A DNA stretch of 64,000 bases from a bacterium (GCA_026708015.1 JAPOVT010000018.1:118680-182679), one strand, 5' to 3'; shown: positions 18,218 through 29,638, counted from the stretch's first letter. Program-made: numbers and translations. The notes: generated from the letters alone by a model not told the origin.

Positions 18218-18245
18218 CTCGTCTAAAGTTCAAGGTCACACTGCT

Positions 18246-19793
18246 ATGAGCAGCACGGCTGATTTCGCCAGCACACAAGCTGATCTCACCGCAGTACCCT
18301 CCGCGCCCCGTAACCGCAGGGTGCTGGCGCTGGTGGCCGACCTGCTGATTCTGGCATTGGTTGGAGTCATCTCCGTGTGGCAGTTCGGGCTACGGCTGCT
18401 CAACGACTACAGCGATATTCCCGAGCTGGCCCTCGCCTGGTTATTCGCCGCTGCGGTACCCGCGGCGGTTGTTGCCATTGTGGCTATCGATGCGGTGCGC
18501 ATCGGACAAACGCCTGGCATGGCCGCTGTCGGCATCCGGGCCGTTCACGACGGCACGACAAAGCGGATTCTCCCCACAAGTGATCCGAGAGTCCCCGAAC
18601 CCGGCATACCGGCGCTGTGGCGCGATGTGCGAGTCCTCCGGTTGGCTGCACAGCTGCTGGCCGTGGTGGTTGTTGTAGCCCTCATCCGATGGATGTTCCA
18701 CAACCTCATCGTGAGCATGGATGAAATAGGCCTGCCCAAGGGCTTCGAATTCCTCGACTCCCCCTACGGGGTTGCCCTGCGAGACGCCCACGGCTTTGAC
18801 GTGCGCGATCCCGTATGGAAAGCGCTGCTCATCGGATTACAGAACACCATCGTTGCCTCGGTGGTCGGGATATTCATCGCAACAATTGTGGGACTCTTCG
18901 TAGGCATTGCCCGACTCTCCTCCAACTGGTTAGTAGCCAAGGGGGCCAGCTTGTACGTGGAGAGCCTGCGAAATATCCCACCGCTGGTGGTCATTGTTTT
19001 TTTCGGCTTTGCCCTGTTCACCTTCGGCCCGTTTCCCCGCTTCAATCCGTCGAGCCCTCCGTGGCAAGGCACTTTCTTCGGCTCCGACGCCAACTGGATC
19101 CTTGTCAGCCGAGACCGGTGGGCCATCCCGTCGCTGGCCTCTGAGAACAATGTTGGCGTCTTCTGGCTGCTCGTCTTAGCCGCGGCCATCATCGCTGTAG
19201 CCGTGTGGCAATGGCGGACTCGTCGCAACGATGCCACCGGCGAGCCCCATCACCGCGTCCTGTGGTCGTTGGGGGTCTTCGCAGTGATCGTGGTCGCATG
19301 CTTTGCGGCCCTGGGCGGCCCCTACTCGTGGTCGTGGCCCGCCGTGTCGGAGAACGGGAGGCGCGTGGTCGGGGGATTCAGCACCAACTCGGGCTACATG
19401 GCGCTGACTCTGGGCCTCGGCCTATACACGGCCAGCTTCGTAGCCGAGATAATCCGCGGCTCCATCCTGGCCGTACCCAAGGGCCAGACCGAGGCGGCTT
19501 CGTCGGTGGCGCTGAAATCCAGCCAGCGATACCGCCATGTGGTGCTTCCGCAGGCGCAACGAATCGCCATTCCCCCGTATATCAGCGAGTGCGCCAACCT
19601 CATCAAGAACACGACTTTGGGACTCGCGGTGGCCTACCCCGACCTTTTCCTCGTGGTCGTCACCGCCTGGGGCATCAACTTCCCCGCTCCCCAGCTCATC
19701 CTCATAGTCGTAATTGTTTACGTGACCATAAACGTCATCGTGTCGGCGCTGTTGAACGCGTACAACCGATCCATCCAACTCAAAGAGCGATGA
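18246..19793 (+). CDS. aapQ: Amino acid ABC permease (AapQ-like) with fused N-terminal RDD domain
   Basis: Inner-membrane subunit of the polar amino acid transporter, 515 residues against about 400 for AapQ. The AapQ part starts near residue 120 (WRDVRVLRL) and continues to the EAA-type loop with GQTEAASSVAL and VVLPQAQRIAIPPYISE. Residues about 20-110 are extra and look like an RDD domain: R25, D32 in the first TM, then GQTPGMAAVGIRAVHDG at 87-103. The downstream permease starts 4 bp after the stop. Confidence 0.88.
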   Translation: MSSTADFASTQADLTAVPSAPRNRRVLALVADLLILALVGVISVWQFGLRLLNDYSDIPELALAWLFAAAVPAAVVAIVAIDAVRIGQTPGMAAVGIRAVHDGTTKRILPTSDPRVPEPGIPALWRDVRVLRLAAQLLAVVVVVALIRWMFHNLIVSMDEIGLPKGFEFLDSPYGVALRDAHGFDVRDPVWKALLIGLQNTIVASVVGIFIATIVGLFVGIARLSSNWLVAKGASLYVESLRNIPPLVVIVFFGFALFTFGPFPRFNPSSPPWQGTFFGSDANWILVSRDRWAIPSLASENNVGVFWLLVLAAAIIAVAVWQWRTRRNDATGEPHHRVLWSLGVFAVIVVACFAALGGPYSWSWPAVSENGRRVVGGFSTNSGYMALTLGLGLYTASFVAEIIRGSILAVPKGQTEAASSVALKSSQRYRHVVLPQAQRIAIPPYISECANLIKNTTLGLAVAYPDLFLVVVTAWGINFPAPQLILIVVIVYVTINVIVSALLNAYNRSIQLKER

Positions 19794-19797
19794 ACCG

Positions 19798-21297
19798 ATG
19801 ACTGTCACTATGCCGCCCTCTGAGACCAACCCCGAAGACAGCCAATCGGCCCTGCCCCCGGATATGCGGGTATCCCCCAAAGCCTGGCTGCGCAAGAACC
19901 TGTTCAACAGTTGGTACAACACCCTGATAACCGTGATAGCCGTCGTGGTGGGAGCGATCCTCCTCTACTACGGCGGGCGATTCATTTTCGTCACCGGGCA
20001 GTGGGAGGCGGTGCGCAAGAACCTCACGCTCCTCATGTTGGGCGTGTACCCCCGTAACGAGCATTGGCGGCTCGTAGCCCAGATGTACATCGTGGCATCA
20101 GCCCTGGGGTTGGCTTGGGGGACGGTTACCGCCAGAAGCCAAGACCGGGCCGATGACACTGGCGTTGAGGCACAGCGCCCCACACCCCTCGATTTGCTTC
20201 GCCGCTATTGGCCAATCCTGCTGCTGCTTGTGGTCATTCTGGTGTTCACCCGCACCATCTGGCCGACGCTCTTCACCCTCTCCACCATTGCGGTGGGGCT
20301 CGGTGTGCGGTCAGTGGCCATACGCCTCCCCCGCTCCTCCCGGCGCATCTGCTGGTTCGCGTCGGCCTTCATGGCCATCGTGTCCTTCCAGGTGGTCTCG
20401 GGCGCACGAGGAAGTGCATGGTGGTGGATGAGTGGGTTGTTCGCACTTGCCGCCTTCCAATTCACAGGCGCCAGAGACCTCACCAGGTACCTGGGAACGA
20501 CGATGGTCTGGCCAGTATCCGGCCGTGAACGACTTGTCACCGCCAGAGATCTCGTGTGGCTCAAGCGAGTGGCCCAGACCTTGGCCGTGGTTGCCGCGGT
20601 CGTCGCGGTACGAGTCATCTACTGGCTCATCGGCGACACCTCTAGCGTGAGCTGGGACGAATGGTCAGGCCTGTACCTAACTCTCGTGGCGTCCGGGGCG
20701 GCCATCATCCTGTCATTCCCGCTGGCCTTACTGCTGGCCGTGGGACGGCGCTCCTCACTTCCCGCCATTCGCTGGCTGTGCGTGGCCTATATCGAGTTCT
20801 TTCGCGGCGTGCCGCTCATCGCCCTTCTGTTTGTGGCCAAGATCTTCATCGACTTCTTCCTCAACATCGACACTCCCCTTTCCCTGATAACCCGGACCAT
20901 CATCGTCTTTACCATCTTCAGTTCGGCCTATGTGGCCGAAGTGGTCCGCGGCGGATTGCAAGCCGTGCCCAGGGGCCAGATCGAAGCCGGGCAAGCCGTG
21001 GGCCTCCAACCACCCGCTGTGATGCGCCTCATCGTGCTGCCCCAAGCCCTGCGGGCCGTCATTCCTGCGATGGTGGGCCAGTTCATCAGCTTGTTCAAGG
21101 ACACCACGTTGTTCGCCTTCATCAGTGTGGTGGAGTTCTATAGGGCCCGCGAGCTGATCCACTCCCAACAGGAATACTCGACCGTCGCCATTGCAGAAAC
21201 CCTGGTCTTCGCAGCCTTTGTCTACTGGGCAATCAGCTACACCATGTCAAAAGAAAGCCAGCGCCTCGAGCGCCACCTCGGAGTCGGAGAACGATGA
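19798..21297 (+). CDS. aapM: Amino acid ABC permease (AapM-like)
   Basis: Second membrane subunit (499 residues), pairing with AapQ. The N terminus ([12 protein letters not shown]) and the EHWRL segment are typical of AapM. An extra set of hydrophobic segments spans about 140-290, and the permease domain proper lies in about 300-495. The EAA loop reads [30 protein letters not shown], and the family-specific [16 protein letters not shown] follows. It ends with ATGA overlapping the ATPase gene. Confidence 0.92.
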   Translation: MTVTMPPSETNPEDSQSALPPDMRVSPKAWLRKNLFNSWYNTLITVIAVVVGAILLYYGGRFIFVTGQWEAVRKNLTLLMLGVYPRNEHWRLVAQMYIVASALGLAWGTVTARSQDRADDTGVEAQRPTPLDLLRRYWPILLLLVVILVFTRTIWPTLFTLSTIAVGLGVRSVAIRLPRSSRRICWFASAFMAIVSFQVVSGARGSAWWWMSGLFALAAFQFTGARDLTRYLGTTMVWPVSGRERLVTARDLVWLKRVAQTLAVVAAVVAVRVIYWLIGDTSSVSWDEWSGLYLTLVASGAAIILSFPLALLLAVGRRSSLPAIRWLCVAYIEFFRGVPLIALLFVAKIFIDFFLNIDTPLSLITRTIIVFTIFSSAYVAEVVRGGLQAVPRGQIEAGQAVGLQPPAVMRLIVLPQALRAVIPAMVGQFISLFKDTTLFAFISVVEFYRARELIHSQQEYSTVAIAETLVFAAFVYWAISYTMSKESQRLERHLGVGER

Positions 21298-22082
21298 CAG
21301 ACACAACAACAACCTCCAGAGTCAACAGCGACGCCACCCAAATCGGCGGCCGGGACCTCATCATCGAGATGGCGGACGTGGACAAGTTCTTTGGGTTTTT
21401 CCAGGCCCTTACGAACATCAACATGAGAGTGGGCACGGGTGAAGTGGTGGTGGTGATCGGGCCATCGGGATCGGGAAAGTCCACCCTTATCCGCTGCATC
21501 AATCGGTTGGAGCACCACGATCGGGGCCGCATTGTGGTTGACGGGATCGAGCTAACCGATGACGTGCGCAACATCGCTCTCATTCGCCGGGAAACCGGCA
21601 TGGTGTTTCAGCAGTTCAACCTGTTCCCCCACCTCACCGTGATCGACAACATCACCCTGGGGCCCCGACAAGTGCTCAAGATGCCGAAGAAGCAAGCTGA
21701 AGACCGGGCCATGGAGCTGTTAGAGCGTGTCAAGATCCCCGAGCAAGCCCGCAAATTCCCTGGTCAGCTCTCCGGTGGACAGCAGCAACGGGTGGCCATC
21801 GCCCGTTCGCTAGCCATGCAACCCAAGATCATGCTGTTCGACGAGCCCACGTCGGCCCTCGACCCCGAGATGATCTCCGAGGTACTCGACGTGATCCTAG
21901 AGTTGTCCAGAACCGGCATGACCTTGATCGTGGTCACCCACGAGATGGGCTTTGCCCGAGAAGCCGCCGACCGGGTCATCTTCATGGCCGACGGCGAAAT
22001 CGTCGAAGTCGGAGAGCCCGAGCACTTCTTCACCAACCCCCGAGAAGAACGCACCCAACTCTTCCTGTCCCAGATCCTCTAG
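21294..22082 (+). CDS. aapP: Amino acid ABC transporter ATPase (AapP/GlnQ type)
   Basis: A 262-residue ATPase energising the transporter. Walker A is GPSGSGKST (about 60), the signature is [13 protein letters not shown] (about 157), Walker B is [13 protein letters not shown] and the switch His is in [22 protein letters not shown] is the Q-loop typical of polar amino acid importers. Its ATG overlaps the permease stop (ATGA). It is the last gene of the operon. Confidence 0.95.
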   Translation: MTDTTTTSRVNSDATQIGGRDLIIEMADVDKFFGFFQALTNINMRVGTGEVVVVIGPSGSGKSTLIRCINRLEHHDRGRIVVDGIELTDDVRNIALIRRETGMVFQQFNLFPHLTVIDNITLGPRQVLKMPKKQAEDRAMELLERVKIPEQARKFPGQLSGGQQQRVAIARSLAMQPKIMLFDEPTSALDPEMISEVLDVILELSRTGMTLIVVTHEMGFAREAADRVIFMADGEIVEVGEPEHFFTNPREERTQLFLSQIL

Positions 22083-22148
22083 CGCCTGCACTCCCAGTAC
22101 GGGGCCCACTGCAGGGTCAGAAACGGAACAATTCGGTCTCCGGGTACC

Positions 22149-23291
22149 ATGGGCGGCATGAATGCCGTCTCCCCGTTGACTGAGAACATCGCTCCTCCTG
22201 GCCTGAAGGGCTTGATCGTGGCCGACACGGAGGTGGGCTCAGTTCGCGGGGATGAGGGGTGGTACCACTATCGAGGCCATAGTGCCGCGGCGCTGGCCAG
22301 AAACCACTCCTTTGAGGCGGTGGCCCACCTGCTTTTGAACGGCACCCTTCCCGACCGGACAGTCGAGGAGGGATTTCGGGTTGAATTAGCTGCTGCCCGT
22401 CGTCTGATGCCGGACGCGGCAGAAATGGTCTCTGCCCTGGCCAAGACCGATCTTCCGCCAATGTCGGTTTTGCGAAGTGTGCTGGGGGTAGTGGTCGATC
22501 CCCGCCCCACATTAGACCTAGATCCGACCGGGCGGCGAAATGCGGTAATGCGAGCCATCGGTATCACCCCTACCGTCCTGGCCGCGGTAAACCGCATCCG
22601 CTCAGGAACTGAGCCGCTGGAACCCGACGAGTCGCTCTCCCACAGCGCCGACTACCTGCGCATGACCCTGGGCGAGACGCCGCTCCCTGAGCATGCCCGG
22701 GCAGTGGAGACCTATCTGTGCCTGACCGCCGACCACGGCTTCAATGCCTCCACGTTCACCGCCCGGGTCATCACCAGCACCGGTACCGACGTAGCCGGGG
22801 CCATGTGTGGAGCGCTGGCCGCCTTGGCTGGGCCATTGCACGGTGGAGCGCCGGGCCGGGTGCTGGACATGCTGCATTCCATCGGCCATCCCGACAACGC
22901 GGTGCCCTGGATCGCCGCCGAACTCGACGCCGGCCGCAAGATCATGGGGTTTGGCCACGCCGTGTACCGAGCGGCCGACCCCCGCTCCGAGACGCTGAAA
23001 GCCGTCGCAATTGAGCTGGGCGGCGAGTTGGTGGAACGGGCCCTCGACATCGAGAGCCGCATCCTGGCCTACCTGGCCGAATGGAAGCCCGATGCAGTGA
23101 TCGTCACCAATGTGGAGTTCTACGCCGGCGTGGTGCTCCACTTGTCCGGCTTGCCTCAAGATGCCTTCACCCCCACCTTCACCACCAGCCGGGTCGTCGG
23201 CTGGGGCGCCCATCTGCTTGAGCAAGCCGCCAACAACAAGATCATGCGCCCCAGCGCCCGCTACACCGGGCCCTTACACAACGGCGACTAG
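22149..23291 (+). CDS. Citrate/2-methylcitrate synthase family protein
   Basis: A 380-residue type II-like citrate synthase that condenses acetyl-CoA or propionyl-CoA with oxaloacetate. Conserved elements are LHGGAPGRVLDM (about 235, with the substrate-binding His), GFGHAVYRAADPR (about 270, catalytic His) and PTFTTSRVVGWGAHLLEQ (Asp/Arg region replaced by a Thr-rich variant). ATG 22149 and ATG 22158 are both possible. It converges on the MeaB gene with a 4-bp overlap. The neighbouring methylmalonyl-CoA mutase makes a propionate role attractive, but substrate choice cannot be read. Confidence 0.85.
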   Translation: MGGMNAVSPLTENIAPPGLKGLIVADTEVGSVRGDEGWYHYRGHSAAALARNHSFEAVAHLLLNGTLPDRTVEEGFRVELAAARRLMPDAAEMVSALAKTDLPPMSVLRSVLGVVVDPRPTLDLDPTGRRNAVMRAIGITPTVLAAVNRIRSGTEPLEPDESLSHSADYLRMTLGETPLPEHARAVETYLCLTADHGFNASTFTARVITSTGTDVAGAMCGALAALAGPLHGGAPGRVLDMLHSIGHPDNAVPWIAAELDAGRKIMGFGHAVYRAADPRSETLKAVAIELGGELVERALDIESRILAYLAEWKPDAVIVTNVEFYAGVVLHLSGLPQDAFTPTFTTSRVVGWGAHLLEQAANNKIMRPSARYTGPLHNGD

Positions 23292-24274
23292 CCGTCGAAC
23301 GCCGCCAAGATTCGGTCCGCCGCGGCCGCAGGGGCGGTCTGACCAGCTGCTACTTGCTGCTCGAGCTGAACAGCCAGATCCCCAACGGTTGGCGAGGCCT
23401 GTAGGCGATCGCGGAGGCGATCCTCCACCATCGCCCACATCCACCGCACTTGCTGGCCAGCACGCTGGCCGGCGAGTTCCCCGGAGTCGGCCAGCACCTG
23501 GAAGTAGGCCTGGATCTGGTCCCACACCTGGTCGAGGCCGGTGCCCTCGATAGCGCTGACCGCCAGCACCGGGGGAACCCAATTGGGATTGTCCGGAGCG
23601 GTCATGGCCAGCGCAGCCCGGTAGTCCCGCACCGCCCGCTGAGCGGCAATTTGGTTGCCGCCGTCGGCCTTGTTCACCACCAAGGCGTCAGCCAATTCCA
23701 ACACGCCCTTCTTGATGCCCTGGAGCTCGTCGCCGGCACCGGGCAGCATCATCACCAGAAAGAAGTCCACCATGTCGGCAACCGCAATCTCCGACTGGCC
23801 CACCCCCACCGTCTCCACCAGAACCACGTCAAATCCGGCCGCCTCCACCACGGTCATGGTCTCGCGGGTGGTGCGGGTCACCCCGCCCAGCGAACCGGAG
23901 GACGGCGACGGACGGATGTAGGCAGCATCGTCAATTGCCAGGTTGGGCATCCGGGTCTTGTCGCCCAGGATGCTGCCCCCCGACACCGACGAAGACGGGT
24001 CCACCGCCAGCACCGCCACCCGGTGATCTTGGGAGGTGAGGTAGGTGCCCAATGCGTCGATGAAGGTGGACTTCCCCACCCCGGGCACACCGGTTATACC
24101 CACCCGGCGAGCGCCACCGGTGTGGGGTAGCAGTCTCTGGAGAAGTTCAGTAGCCGACTCCCGATCATCGGGCTTGGTGCTCTCCACCAGGGTGACGGCT
24201 CGGCCCAGCCAAGTCCGGTCGGCCGCCAGCACCCCCTCGACACAGGCGTCGAGATCGAATTCCATCACCGACAT
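23288..24274 (-). CDS. meaB: Methylmalonyl-CoA mutase-associated GTPase MeaB
   Basis: A 328-residue G3E-family P-loop GTPase that protects and reloads the adenosylcobalamin mutase. The Walker A motif is GVPGVGKST (about 62-70), the switch region is VLAVDPSSS, the conserved segment DVVLVETVGVGQSE is around 150, and the base-recognition motif NKAD is near 205. It lies 50 bp downstream of mutB on the same strand, giving mutA-mutB-meaB order. Confidence 0.95.
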   Translation of the reverse strand: MSVMEFDLDACVEGVLAADRTWLGRAVTLVESTKPDDRESATELLQRLLPHTGGARRVGITGVPGVGKSTFIDALGTYLTSQDHRVAVLAVDPSSSVSGGSILGDKTRMPNLAIDDAAYIRPSPSSGSLGGVTRTTRETMTVVEAAGFDVVLVETVGVGQSEIAVADMVDFFLVMMLPGAGDELQGIKKGVLELADALVVNKADGGNQIAAQRAVRDYRAALAMTAPDNPNWVPPVLAVSAIEGTGLDQVWDQIQAYFQVLADSGELAGQRAGQQVRWMWAMVEDRLRDRLQASPTVGDLAVQLEQQVAAGQTAPAAAADRILAAFDG

Positions 24275-24324
24275 CCTGTCGGTGAACGGCGAGACCGGTC
24301 AGCGCTCATTGGCGTCGAGGTCGA

Positions 24325-26523
24325 TCACCGGCGGTCGTCCAAGGCGGCCAGCAGTTCCAGGGCGGCGTCGGCGATCACGGTACCGGGGCCGAAGATGGCC
24401 TCGGCCCCCGCGGCCCGCAGTTCGTCGTGGTCGCTGAGCGGAATCACCCCGCCGACCACGATCATGATGTCGGCCCGCCCCAGCTGCTTCAGCTCAGCCC
24501 GCAGCTCGGGCACCAAGGTCATGTGCCCCGCAGCCAGCGACGACGCCCCCACGATGTGAACGTCGGCCTCCACCGCCTGGCGGGCCACCTCGGCCGGGGT
24601 TTGGAACAGCGGCCCGACGTCCACGTCGAATCCGAGGTCGGCAAATGCGGTGGCGATCACCTTCTGGCCCCGGTCGTGGCCGTCTTGGCCCATCTTGGCC
24701 ACCAAAATGCGAGGCCGGCGTCCGGCTCGGGACGCGAAGCCTGCTACTGCCTCCCGCACTTCGCCAGTGCCGCTGCCGTTGCCTTCGCTCTGTCCCATCT
24801 CTGACTGGTACACCCCGGAGATCGTTCGGATCCGGGGCGCATGGCGACCATACACCTTCTCCAACGCATCGCTGATCTCTCCCACCGTGGCCCGGGCTCG
24901 GGCCGCATCTACGGCCAGAGCTAGCAGATTGGAGTCCGCGCTGCCGACCGGTTGGTCGGCGCCCGCCGTCAGCGCGTCCAAGGCACGACCGCAGACCTCG
25001 TTGTTCCGCTCGGTGCGCAGCCGCTCTAAGCGGACGATCTGCGATGCCCGTACCTCGGCGTTGTCCACCTTGAGCACCTCGATGGACTCTTCGCCTTCGA
25101 CCTGATAGCGGTTCACGCCAACCACCGTTTGAGCGCCGGAGTCGATTCGGGCCTGAGTACGGGCCGCCGCCTCTTCAATGCGCATCTTGGGAATCCCCGC
25201 CTCGATGGCCTCAGCCATGCCGCCGGCCGTCTCCACCTCGCTGATGTGCTCCCACGCCCGCTGAGCCAGGTCGTGGGTAAGGCGTTCCACGTAGTACGAG
25301 CCGCCCCAGGGGTCGGCCACCCGGCAGGTGCCCGACTCATGCTGCAACAAAAGCTGGGTGTTGCGAGCGATCCGGGCTGAGAAATCGGTGGGCAGAGCCA
25401 GGGCCTCGTCTAATGCATTGGTGTGCAGCGACTGGGTATGGCCCTGGGTGGCGGCCATGGCCTCGATAGTGGTGCGGACCACGTTGTTGAATACGTCTTG
25501 GGCGGTGAGGCTCCACCCCGAGGTCTGGCTGTGGGTGCGAAGCGACAGCGACCGGGGATTTTTCGGATTGAATGGCCGCATCAGCTTGGCCCACAGCAGT
25601 CGGGCGGCCCGGAGCTTGGCCACCTCCATGAAGAAGTTCATACCGATGCACCAGAAGAAGCTGAGCCGGGGGGCGAAGGCGTCGATTTCCAGCCCCGAGT
25701 CCAACCCGGCCCGCACGTACTCCACCCCGTCGGCCAGGGTGTAGGCCAGTTCCAGGTCGAGGGTGGCCCCGGCCTCTTGCATGTGGTAGCCGGAGATGGA
25801 GATGGAATTGAACTTCGGCATGTTGGCCGAGGTGAAGGCGAAGATGTCGGAGATGATCCGCATGGACGGCGCCGGCGGATAGATGAAGGTGTTGCGGACC
25901 ATGAACTCCTTCAAGATGTCGTTCTGAATGGTCCCGGCCAGCTTCTCGGGCTCCACTCCCTGCTCCTCGCCGGCCACGATGTACATGGCCAGGATCGGCA
26001 GCACTGCGCCGTTCATGGTCATCGACACGGTCATCTGGTCCAGCGGGATGCCGTCGAACAGGATCTGCATGTCGAGAATGGAGTCGATGGCCACCCCGGC
26101 CATCCCCACATCACCGCTCACCCGCTGGTTGTCGGAGTCGTAGCCCCGATGGGTGGCCAGGTCGAAGGCCACCGACAGGCCCTTCTGGCCGGCAGCCAGG
26201 TTGCGCCGATAAAAGGCGTTGGAATCCTCCGCAGTGGAGAACCCGGCGTATTGGCGAATGGTCCACGGCTGGGTGGCGTACATGGTGGCGTAGGGGCCAC
26301 GCAGGTAGGGCTCCAGTCCGGGGTAGGTGTCGCAGAAGTCCAGCGGCGCCCGGTCCTCGGCGGTGTAGAGCCGGCGCACACCGAACCCCTCGGGAGTAGC
26401 CCAGGTCAGACGGTCAGAGCTATCTCCGGTCTGCTCGGACACCAGGTCGGCCCAGCTGGTGCCGTTGGCACTCGACACCGACATTGGACCGAATTCCACT
26501 CCGGTGAAGTCGGGAACAGTCAC
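24325..26523 (-). CDS. mutB: Methylmalonyl-CoA mutase, large (catalytic) subunit
   Basis: Adenosylcobalamin-dependent interconversion of methylmalonyl-CoA and succinyl-CoA, 732 residues (about 728 in Propionibacterium). The TIM-barrel part has the mutase signature [15 protein letters not shown] (about 80-95) and [20 protein letters not shown]. The C-terminal B12-binding domain contains the lower-ligand motif [13 protein letters not shown] (DxHxxG). The start is GTG 26523, whose GTGA overlaps the mutA stop. The barrel motifs favour methylmalonyl- over isobutyryl-CoA mutase. Confidence 0.96.
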   Translation of the reverse strand: MTVPDFTGVEFGPMSVSSANGTSWADLVSEQTGDSSDRLTWATPEGFGVRRLYTAEDRAPLDFCDTYPGLEPYLRGPYATMYATQPWTIRQYAGFSTAEDSNAFYRRNLAAGQKGLSVAFDLATHRGYDSDNQRVSGDVGMAGVAIDSILDMQILFDGIPLDQMTVSMTMNGAVLPILAMYIVAGEEQGVEPEKLAGTIQNDILKEFMVRNTFIYPPAPSMRIISDIFAFTSANMPKFNSISISGYHMQEAGATLDLELAYTLADGVEYVRAGLDSGLEIDAFAPRLSFFWCIGMNFFMEVAKLRAARLLWAKLMRPFNPKNPRSLSLRTHSQTSGWSLTAQDVFNNVVRTTIEAMAATQGHTQSLHTNALDEALALPTDFSARIARNTQLLLQHESGTCRVADPWGGSYYVERLTHDLAQRAWEHISEVETAGGMAEAIEAGIPKMRIEEAAARTQARIDSGAQTVVGVNRYQVEGEESIEVLKVDNAEVRASQIVRLERLRTERNNEVCGRALDALTAGADQPVGSADSNLLALAVDAARARATVGEISDALEKVYGRHAPRIRTISGVYQSEMGQSEGNGSGTGEVREAVAGFASRAGRRPRILVAKMGQDGHDRGQKVIATAFADLGFDVDVGPLFQTPAEVARQAVEADVHIVGASSLAAGHMTLVPELRAELKQLGRADIMIVVGGVIPLSDHDELRAAGAEAIFGPGTVIADAALELLAALDDRR

Positions 26524-28223
26524 AGGCCCAGCCTTGCGTGAAGGGATTGCAAAACGGCCAGGGCATCGCATCCAAGGTGGATGTATGCGTCTGCCCCCCA
26601 CCGGTCATCGGGTCGTCCGGCCAGCACCACATACCCGCACCCGGCTGCTTTGAGAGCTGCCACCGTGCTGGCGGCGCACTCTTGGTACACATCGTCGGAG
26701 GAGCAGATCACAGCAATGAGCGAGCCCGACGACGACCAGGCTGCTGCGGCTTCTGCCGGAGCGTCAAAGCCGTCATTGCCCAAGGCACGGATTCCCCCGG
26801 CGGCCAGCAGATTGACGGCAAACGCTGCCCGAGCCGTGTGTACCGCCATGGGGCCGAGGTTGGCCAAGAATGCGGTTGGACGCGACGGAGCGGCATCGGC
26901 GGCATCCCGCATTGCCTCAAACGGCTCGGCTAGTCGGCGCAGTTCGGGCTCTGGCGCCCCCGACAGCCGATCCACCGCCTCCTCGTCGATATCGGGGAAC
27001 TCGCTCACTCCCGTGAGGGGGAGGCGGCGGGTGGCCACGTCCTGGCTTCGAGCTCTATGGGTCGCTTCGATGCGCTCGACCAGGCTTGCCCCCGCCTCCA
27101 GTTCTTGGAATAGGCCCCAGGCGGTTGCCGCCAGCGCGTCAGTGAGCGATTCCACGTAGTAGGAGCCGCCAGAGGGGTCGATCACCTGATCGACGTGGGA
27201 TTCCTCTCGCAGCAGGAGTTGCGTGTTGCGAGCGATACGCAGCCCTAGTTGGTCCGGGACACCGATGGCAGCATCGAACGGACTGACCGTGATTGCATCA
27301 GCGCCGCCCACAGCAGCAGCGAAACAGGCCACTGTCGTGCGGATCATGTTCACGTACGGGTCACGACGGCTCATCATGGCGCCAGAGGTAACCGCGTGCT
27401 GACGTTGGGCAGCAGGCTCAATGTCGCATGCCTCGGTCACCCGGACCCACAGCTGGCGGGCGGCGCGCAGCTTGGCCATGGTCAAGAACTGGTCCACTCC
27501 GGCGGCGTAGCGGAATTCCAGCTTGTCGGCCGCCGGTGCCAGGTCTAGCCCCGCCTGCTCACAGGCCCGCAGGTAGGCAACTCCGTCGGCCAGCGACCCG
27601 GCCAGCTCCTGGGCTTCGGTGGCACCCTGATCAGCCAGCCGCGCCCCGTTGACAACCGCGACCAACACGTTGGGATAGTTCAGATTCAAGGTGTTGGCCA
27701 CCGCCTCAGCCGCCGCAGGATCTCGGGGGTTCATCCCAAAGCCGCCGAGAGCCTTGTCCCTGGCCACTCCCCTGCTGTCCCAGAGATCGACCAAGTGCCA
27801 TATCGCGGCCTCGCTCCCCGGCGCCAGCATGATGGGCACCGTGGCGGGAACACCATCAAGTAGCTCTTCGAGCTCTTCCAGCCTGATTTCGCCGTCGATG
27901 TGGAGCTCTATGGCATCAGCTCCCCCGCGCAAGTCGTCTAGCACAGCCCGGTTGCCGGTAGCACAGCTGTGGGCCTGGCGAACCTGCCACGCCCCTCCCG
28001 CAACCCTGCTGCCCCGGGTGAATGGCGCGGCACCGGGAAGGCTGAAGTCTCCGGGGTGGTCGTCGCTGGTGTAAAGCGGTTGAATCTGGATGCCGTCGTA
28101 GGTGGTGCCCACCAGCCTTTTGTCGAACGGCGCTCCCCGCAGCACTTGCTCCACCAGCTCCATCCACTGGTCCCGCCCGGCCGGGTCAAAATCGACGGCC
28201 AGGCTCATTACGGCGTCGCTCAC
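26520..28223 (-). CDS. mutA: Methylmalonyl-CoA mutase, small subunit
   Basis: Non-catalytic partner of MutB, about 567 residues from GTG 28223 (ATG 28208, five codons later, is equally plausible). Family features are the N-terminal [28 protein letters not shown], and the barrel segments [18 protein letters not shown] and [13 protein letters not shown]. The C-terminal flavodoxin-like domain lacks the DxHxxG B12 motif, as expected for MutA. The reading frame stays open far upstream, antisense to the amidohydrolase gene; I treat that extension as non-coding. Confidence 0.93.
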   Translation of the reverse strand: MSDAVMSLAVDFDPAGRDQWMELVEQVLRGAPFDKRLVGTTYDGIQIQPLYTSDDHPGDFSLPGAAPFTRGSRVAGGAWQVRQAHSCATGNRAVLDDLRGGADAIELHIDGEIRLEELEELLDGVPATVPIMLAPGSEAAIWHLVDLWDSRGVARDKALGGFGMNPRDPAAAEAVANTLNLNYPNVLVAVVNGARLADQGATEAQELAGSLADGVAYLRACEQAGLDLAPAADKLEFRYAAGVDQFLTMAKLRAARQLWVRVTEACDIEPAAQRQHAVTSGAMMSRRDPYVNMIRTTVACFAAAVGGADAITVSPFDAAIGVPDQLGLRIARNTQLLLREESHVDQVIDPSGGSYYVESLTDALAATAWGLFQELEAGASLVERIEATHRARSQDVATRRLPLTGVSEFPDIDEEAVDRLSGAPEPELRRLAEPFEAMRDAADAAPSRPTAFLANLGPMAVHTARAAFAVNLLAAGGIRALGNDGFDAPAEAAAAWSSSGSLIAVICSSDDVYQECAASTVAALKAAGCGYVVLAGRPDDRWGADAYIHLGCDALAVLQSLHARLGL

Positions 28224-28364
28224 AACTCTGAATGGTACGTCCTGGCCCTCGGTCTTCCCGCCTTGGAAAAGAAGGCAGGCTGTCGCTTTTCGCAGCGCAA
28301 CTTGTGGCCGATTCCCGACGAGGAGGAAAATCAAGGCGTTCGCTCCCCCACTCAGAGGTGCAAA

Positions 28365-29567
28365 ATGGCAGACCTGCCGTTCAAGGTGTTCGACGCCGAC
28401 AACCACTACTACGAGGCCACCGACGCCTTCATTCGCTACATCGACCCGACCATGAAAAAACGCTGTATGCAGTGGGCCAACATCGACGGCAAGCAGCGCT
28501 TGCTGGTGGCGGGCAAGATCAACCGGTTCATCCCCAACCCCACGTTCGACCCGGTGTCCAAGCCGGGGGCGCTCCAAGACTTCTTCCGGGGCCGCAACAA
28601 AGACGGTGTGGACGTGAAGACCATGTTCGGTGAACTCGACCCCATCTCCGAGCGGCCCGAGTACCGAGATCGGGACAAGCGCCTCGAACTCATGGACGCC
28701 CAGAACATCGAAGCCGCCCTGTTCTTCCCCACTCTGGGTGTGGGCATGGAGCAATCCCTGCGCCACGACCCTCCGGCGGTGGTGGCGGCCTTTACCGCAT
28801 TCAACCGCTGGCTGGCCGAAGACTGGGGCTTCGCTTATCAGGAGCGTATATTCGCCGCTCCGGTGGTCTCGATGATCAACGTGGACTGGGCCGTTTCCGA
28901 AGTGGAGTGGGCCTTGGACAACGACGCCCGCATGGTGGTGATGGTGCCCGGGCCGGTGCCCACCGCCGACGGCGGTAGCCAATCGCCGGGAATGCCCGAC
29001 TACGACCCGGTGTGGGCCCGCCTCGCTGAGGCCGGCATCACCGTGGGGATGCACGGCGGCGACGGCGGCCTGCACGAATACAACGAGATGTGGGAGCCGA
29101 CCGAGGACTTCCAGTCGTTCCGGACCTCCACGTTCAAGCAGGTCACCGGACACGACCGCCAGATCTTCGACACCATGGCGGCCATGGTGTGCCATGGGCT
29201 GTACGACCGCCACCCCAACCTGCGGATCGCCTGCATCGAGAACGGGGGAATGTTCGCCCCCCGGCTGGTGGAGGAGCTCAAGATCGCCTACGGCAAGATG
29301 CCCAACGAGTTCCAGACCGACCCGGTTGACCAGTTCTTGTCCCATGTCTGGGTTTCGCCTTACTACGAGGATGACATCGATCTGATCAAAGAGACGATGG
29401 GCGCCGACCACATGCTGTTCGGCTCCGACTACCCCCACGCCGAGGGGCTGGAGGTGCCTACCGACTTCATCTACGACATCCCCAACTTCACCGATGCCGA
29501 GGCCAAGGCCATGATGCGGGACAACGCCTGGGACGTGATCACCCCCCGCTCCGCGCTGGCCGCCTGA
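28365..29567 (+). CDS. Amidohydrolase family 2 (ACMSD-like) metal-dependent hydrolase
   Basis: A 400-residue TIM-barrel hydrolase. The N-terminal metal motif reads FDADNHYYE in place of the usual DxHxH. A GMHGGDGG strand (about 225), a CIENGG segment (about 285) and LFGSDYPHAEG (about 350, the metal/catalytic Asp) are typical. ATG 28365 is preceded by AGAGG 6 nt away. It is the first of two amidohydrolase genes in tandem. Substrates of this family in actinomycetes are often aromatic or terpenoid breakdown products, but none is deducible. Confidence 0.87.
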   Translation: MADLPFKVFDADNHYYEATDAFIRYIDPTMKKRCMQWANIDGKQRLLVAGKINRFIPNPTFDPVSKPGALQDFFRGRNKDGVDVKTMFGELDPISERPEYRDRDKRLELMDAQNIEAALFFPTLGVGMEQSLRHDPPAVVAAFTAFNRWLAEDWGFAYQERIFAAPVVSMINVDWAVSEVEWALDNDARMVVMVPGPVPTADGGSQSPGMPDYDPVWARLAEAGITVGMHGGDGGLHEYNEMWEPTEDFQSFRTSTFKQVTGHDRQIFDTMAAMVCHGLYDRHPNLRIACIENGGMFAPRLVEELKIAYGKMPNEFQTDPVDQFLSHVWVSPYYEDDIDLIKETMGADHMLFGSDYPHAEGLEVPTDFIYDIPNFTDAEAKAMMRDNAWDVITPRSALAA

Positions 29568-29638
29568 GGATTGGCCGCCTGAGCAGCGTCCGCCTAGACA
29601 CCGCCCACCTGACCCGCCGACCGAAAGGGACCATCACC

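Noticed and set aside
22083..22148. CCTGCA...TGCAGG pair after the amino acid transporter as a terminator
   Set aside because: The stem is only 6 bp with a long loop and no U-tract.
25423..26541. Long plus-strand open frame over mutB
   Set aside because: Shadow frame antisense to the clear mutase motifs; His/Gly/Val-rich composition typical of such artefacts.
28224..29438. The mutA frame stays open about 400 codons upstream on the minus strand
   Set aside because: It runs antisense to the well-supported amidohydrolase gene (28365-29567), has no homology pattern, and reflects GC-rich third-position bias.
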